A stretch of DNA of 64,000 nt from DAHUYF01 sp035553515 (lineage in GTDB: Bacteria; Pseudomonadota; Alphaproteobacteria; ATCC43930; CGMCC-115725). The stretch lies in the NCBI GenBank assembly GCA_035553515.1, contig DATNDG010000073.1, forward strand, positions 1 through 64,000, in the 5' to 3' direction. A program made the translations under genes and the position numbers. Numbering within the stretch: position 1 is the first letter of the stretch; each line of letters opens with the position of its first letter. Below are positions 61,516 to 64,000 of the stretch, one piece after another. Below the pieces are notes generated by a model. It saw nothing but the letters and a program-made list of their open reading frames with translations, had not been told where the DNA came from and made no database searches.

Positions 61516-61621
61516 TCCGCGCCCCAGCATCTACATTGACAAAGTGTGTTGCGTGAACGCCGCGCACCGCAACGAAATCCGCCGAACATCAGAGATCTTC
61601 ATCGTCGGATGGAATTCACGT

Positions 61622-63196
61622 ATGAGCCCCGACATGACGCAATCGCCAGTTTCATCGTCGGAATCCCATGCCCCTGTGATCCGAGCGGCTCAGTACGTTC
61701 GAATGTCAACAGACCATCAGAAGTACTCAACAGAGAACCAAGCGGACGCCATTGCCCATTACGCCGCGACGCGCGGCATCGAGGTTATTCGAACCTATGC
61801 GGACCAAGGCAAGAGCGGCCTTCGGCTGGAGGGGCGTGACGCGCTGAAGCTCCTCATCAACGACGTGCAGAACGGACAAGCGGATTTTTCGACGATACTC
61901 GTTTACGATGTCAGTCGCTGGGGACGTTTCCAAGATGCCGACGAGAGCGCGTTTTACGAGTACATCTGCAAGCGCGCAGGCATTCGCGTCGAGTATTGCG
62001 CCGAGCAATTTGAGAATGACGGAAGCCCCGTATCCACCATCGTAAAAGGGGTGAAGCGGGCTATGGCTGGTGAGTACAGCCGTGAGCTATCGGCCAAAGT
62101 ATTCGGCGGACAGTGCAAGCTGATCGAGCGCGGCTATCGTCAGGGGGGCCCGGCGGGCTACGGCCTTCGACGAATGCTCGTAGACCAAGGTGGAGCCGCG
62201 AAAGGAGAGTTAGCTCGCGGCCAACACAAGAGCATACAAACCGACCGCGTGATACTCGTTCCAGGGCCGCCGAGCGAAGTCGAGACAGTTCAGTGGATCT
62301 ATCGGACTTTTGTTCAGGACGGCAGGCAAGAGCCCGAGCTAGCTGAGCTGCTCAATGCACGCGGCATCAGGACAGATCTTGGTCGGCGCTGGACCCGAGG
62401 CACGGTTCACCAGATTCTGATCAATGAGAAATACGTCGGATGCAACGTCTGGAACCGCGTCTCGTTCAAGCTGAAGCGTAAGCGGGTTCACAACGAGCCC
62501 GATATGTGGATCCGAGCCGAGGACGCATTTGAGCAAATCGTCGATCGCAGCACCTTCCAAGCGGCGCAAACGATCATACATGAGAGGTCGTGCCGAAGGA
62601 CCGATGAAGAGATACTCGACCGTCTGCGCAGCCTTTTGGAAAGACGAGGATGGCTCTCAGGTCTAATTATCGATGAGGCAGAGGACCTCCCCTCGACCAG
62701 CGTTTATCGATATCGGTTTGGAAGTCTGCTGCGGGCGTATCAGCTGGTAGGCTTCACCCCGGATCGGGACTATCAATACATTGAGATAAACCGCGCGCTG
62801 CGGCGAATACATCCGCAGGCCGTCGGCGACGCGACTGCCGAAATCGTTAAGATAGGAGGTCGGGTCGACCGGGATCCGGATACTGACCTTCTCACTGTGA
62901 ACGAGGAATTCACGGCTTCGCTTGTCATTGCCCGCTGTCAGCAGACGCCTGTGGGGTCACTGCGATGGCACGTTCGCTTTGAGACCGGATTGGCTCCCGA
63001 TCTCACCGTCGTAATCCGGATGGATCGCGACAACGACGAGCGCCTTGACTACTACCTCTTGCCCAGAATCGACATGACTTTGCCCCGCTTGCGCCTTGCC
63101 GAGTTCAATGGCGCAACGCTTGATGCTTATCGATTCGGATCGCTCGAGAGCTTCTTCCAGATGGCGGCACGTGCGAAGCTTATGGAGGTAGCCTGA
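61622..63196 (+). CDS. Large serine recombinase
   Basis: A 524-residue recombinase with an N-terminal resolvase domain and a recombinase domain. The catalytic Ser is at residue 29 in YVRMSTDHQKYSTENQ; DVSRWGRF carries a further conserved Arg. The recombinase domain includes ELAELLNARGIRTDLGRRWTRGTVHQILINEKYVG. The coiled/zinc-ribbon end is atypical and contains HERSCRRTDEEIL... and a region with YRFGSLLRAYQLVG and DYQYIEINR repeated later as RFGSLESF. The ATG at 61622 is used. Its stop overlaps the next start by one base, so the pair is coupled. Confidence 0.9.
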   Translation: MSPDMTQSPVSSSESHAPVIRAAQYVRMSTDHQKYSTENQADAIAHYAATRGIEVIRTYADQGKSGLRLEGRDALKLLINDVQNGQADFSTILVYDVSRWGRFQDADESAFYEYICKRAGIRVEYCAEQFENDGSPVSTIVKGVKRAMAGEYSRELSAKVFGGQCKLIERGYRQGGPAGYGLRRMLVDQGGAAKGELARGQHKSIQTDRVILVPGPPSEVETVQWIYRTFVQDGRQEPELAELLNARGIRTDLGRRWTRGTVHQILINEKYVGCNVWNRVSFKLKRKRVHNEPDMWIRAEDAFEQIVDRSTFQAAQTIIHERSCRRTDEEILDRLRSLLERRGWLSGLIIDEAEDLPSTSVYRYRFGSLLRAYQLVGFTPDRDYQYIEINRALRRIHPQAVGDATAEIVKIGGRVDRDPDTDLLTVNEEFTASLVIARCQQTPVGSLRWHVRFETGLAPDLTVVIRMDRDNDERLDYYLLPRIDMTLPRLRLAEFNGATLDAYRFGSLESFFQMAARAKLMEVA

Positions 63197-64000
63197 TGAA
63201 CGACAGACCATTGCCCGTCGTCGAGATGATTCCGATCGAGCTTGTTACCGTGGTGAACCCTCGTGTGCGCAATCGCAAGGTCTTCAAGACGGTCACCGAG
63301 AACATAGGTGAAATTGGGCTAAAGCGCCCGATCACCGTTACCCAGCGCCAGCATCACGATGGCATCCGCTATGAGCTGGTTTGTGGGCAGGGTCGGCTGG
63401 AGGCGTATCGCGCCCTCGGTCAACGCGAGATCCCTGCCCTCGTCGTTGATGCGGATACCGAAGACTGCATGGTTATGAGCCTGATTGAGAACCTGGCACG
63501 GCGGCAGCACAGAGCGATCGACCTCCTACACGATATTCAGGGCCTCAAGCAGCGAGGATATAGCGAGGCGGAGGTCGCCGAAAAAACCGGTCTCACCATC
63601 GAGTATGTTCGGGGGGTCACTCGTCTGCTTGAGACGGGAGAGCATCGGCTCCTGCGCGCTGTCGAGGCGGGCCAAATTCCGGTAAGCGTCGCCGCTCAGA
63701 TTGCAGGCGCAGACGATGAGGGGGTGCAGCAGGCGCTCCAGCAAGCGTACGAAAGCAAGGAGCTTCGTGGTCGCCGATTCCTGCTAGCCAAACGGCTCGT
63801 TGAGCAACGCCGACGAAGAGGCAGAGGCCTCGAGAGCCGAGCTCGCGTGCGAAGCACTGCAGGAATGTCGTCCGCCGCGCTGGTGCGAGCGTATCGGGAG
63901 GATGTCGATAAGAAGAGGCTTCTGATCCGGAAGGCAGAGGCCGCCCGGGATCGCCTGGTCTTTGTGACCGAGGCGCTGCGCACGCTTCTCTCGGACGAGA
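63196..64000 (+). CDS. ParB/RepB-like partition protein (3' end cut by window)
   Basis: At least 268 residues, open at the window end. The ParB N-terminal domain is clear: NPRVRNRKVFKTVTENIGEIGLKRPI, GQGRLEAYRALGQREIPALV in place of the GERR box, and LIENLARRQH. The HTH part follows (LKQRGYSEAEVAEKTGLTIEYVRGVTRLLETG), then a long helical tail with KRLVEQRRRRGRGLES, like RepB C-terminal regions. The ATG overlaps the recombinase TGA (TGATG), so both are probably made together. No ParA-type ATPase is in the window. Confidence 0.9.
   Translation, partial: MNDRPLPVVEMIPIELVTVVNPRVRNRKVFKTVTENIGEIGLKRPITVTQRQHHDGIRYELVCGQGRLEAYRALGQREIPALVVDADTEDCMVMSLIENLARRQHRAIDLLHDIQGLKQRGYSEAEVAEKTGLTIEYVRGVTRLLETGEHRLLRAVEAGQIPVSVAAQIAGADDEGVQQALQQAYESKELRGRRFLLAKRLVEQRRRRGRGLESRARVRSTAGMSSAALVRAYREDVDKKRLLIRKAEAARDRLVFVTEALRTLLSDE

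Larger units (their letters stand above)
57049..64000 (+). mobile_element. Integrated genetic element at tRNA-Gly, right end outside window
   Basis: It begins at the split tRNA-Gly(CCC) and continues to the window end. Contents: tyrosine integrase, an unknown protein, an excisionase-like protein, two small or unknown genes, a serine recombinase and a ParB/RepB-like gene. Codon use is looser and the sequence somewhat richer in A/T, most visibly at 60.9-63.5 kb, compared with the core. No capsid, tail, relaxase or conjugation gene is seen in the 7 kb visible, so the type (phage, satellite, ICE or island) is undetermined. Confidence 0.82.

Noticed and set aside
57241..64000. Prophage or conjugative element type
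   Set aside because: No capsid, terminase, tail, relaxase or type IV secretion gene is visible in this part, so I did not name the type.

Overview
The window is GC-rich, densely packed bacterial chromosome with short gaps, ATGA/GTGA stop-start overlaps and frequent GTG starts. An alphaproteobacterium, probably near Rhodospirillales/Hyphomicrobiales, is the best reading. Supporting it are a COX15-type heme A synthase, a Usg-family protein, a TIGR01459-type HAD protein coupled to pyrD, TIGR01244 and DUF1275 genes, and small intergenic palindromes typical of these genomes. No rRNA gene, complete tRNA gene or CRISPR array is visible.

Positions 1-12.3 kb are mostly housekeeping: methylmalonyl-CoA mutase (cut by the window start), heme A synthase, Usg, a TerB-like protein, a DinG-type helicase, a DUF952-pyrD-HAD operon, an HdeD-like membrane protein and an AI-2E family permease. 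Positions 12.3-31.5 kb hold single-gene metabolic and regulatory functions: two zinc alcohol dehydrogenases, an FMN reductase, GlpD, an EamA exporter, a cyclase-like/SRPBCC fusion, two ArsR regulators (one beside an MFS pump, one overlapping a tandem SRPBCC gene), two cell-wall enzymes, a MetE-like protein, a ketopantoate reductase-like protein and an aldo/keto reductase. Palindromic repeat families sit between several of them.

Positions 31.5-56.7 kb look catabolic. There is a Rieske ring-hydroxylating dioxygenase (alpha and beta) coupled to an isochorismatase-fold protein that lacks its catalytic triad. Nearby are an amidohydrolase, a dienelactone hydrolase/NTF2 fusion, a nicotinamidase, a metallo-hydrolase, a fumarylacetoacetase-family protein, an SDR, an acyl-CoA carboxyltransferase, an enoyl-CoA hydratase, a solitary Liv-type binding protein and a complete livK-livH-livMG-livF uptake operon with fused permease and ATPase. 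Uptake followed by ring oxidation, hydrolysis and CoA-linked breakdown of an aromatic or heterocyclic acid would fit, but the substrate cannot be read from the sequence. An NTF2-like gene here is frameshifted.

From 57,049 to the window end lies an integrated mobile element. A tRNA-Gly(CCC) gene is represented only by its 3' part (57049-57092), and a tyrosine integrase starts 150 bp inside. Behind it come an unknown 268-residue protein, an excisionase-like HTH protein, an 85-residue unknown, and a primase-zinc-finger-like protein translationally coupled to it. A conserved alphaproteobacterial regulator-like gene lies on the other strand, followed by a large serine recombinase whose stop codon overlaps the start of a ParB/RepB-like gene that leaves the window. 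The right end of the element, where an intact tRNA-Gly is predicted, is outside the window. This element, especially its recombinase-ParB pair, is the least explained part of the window.
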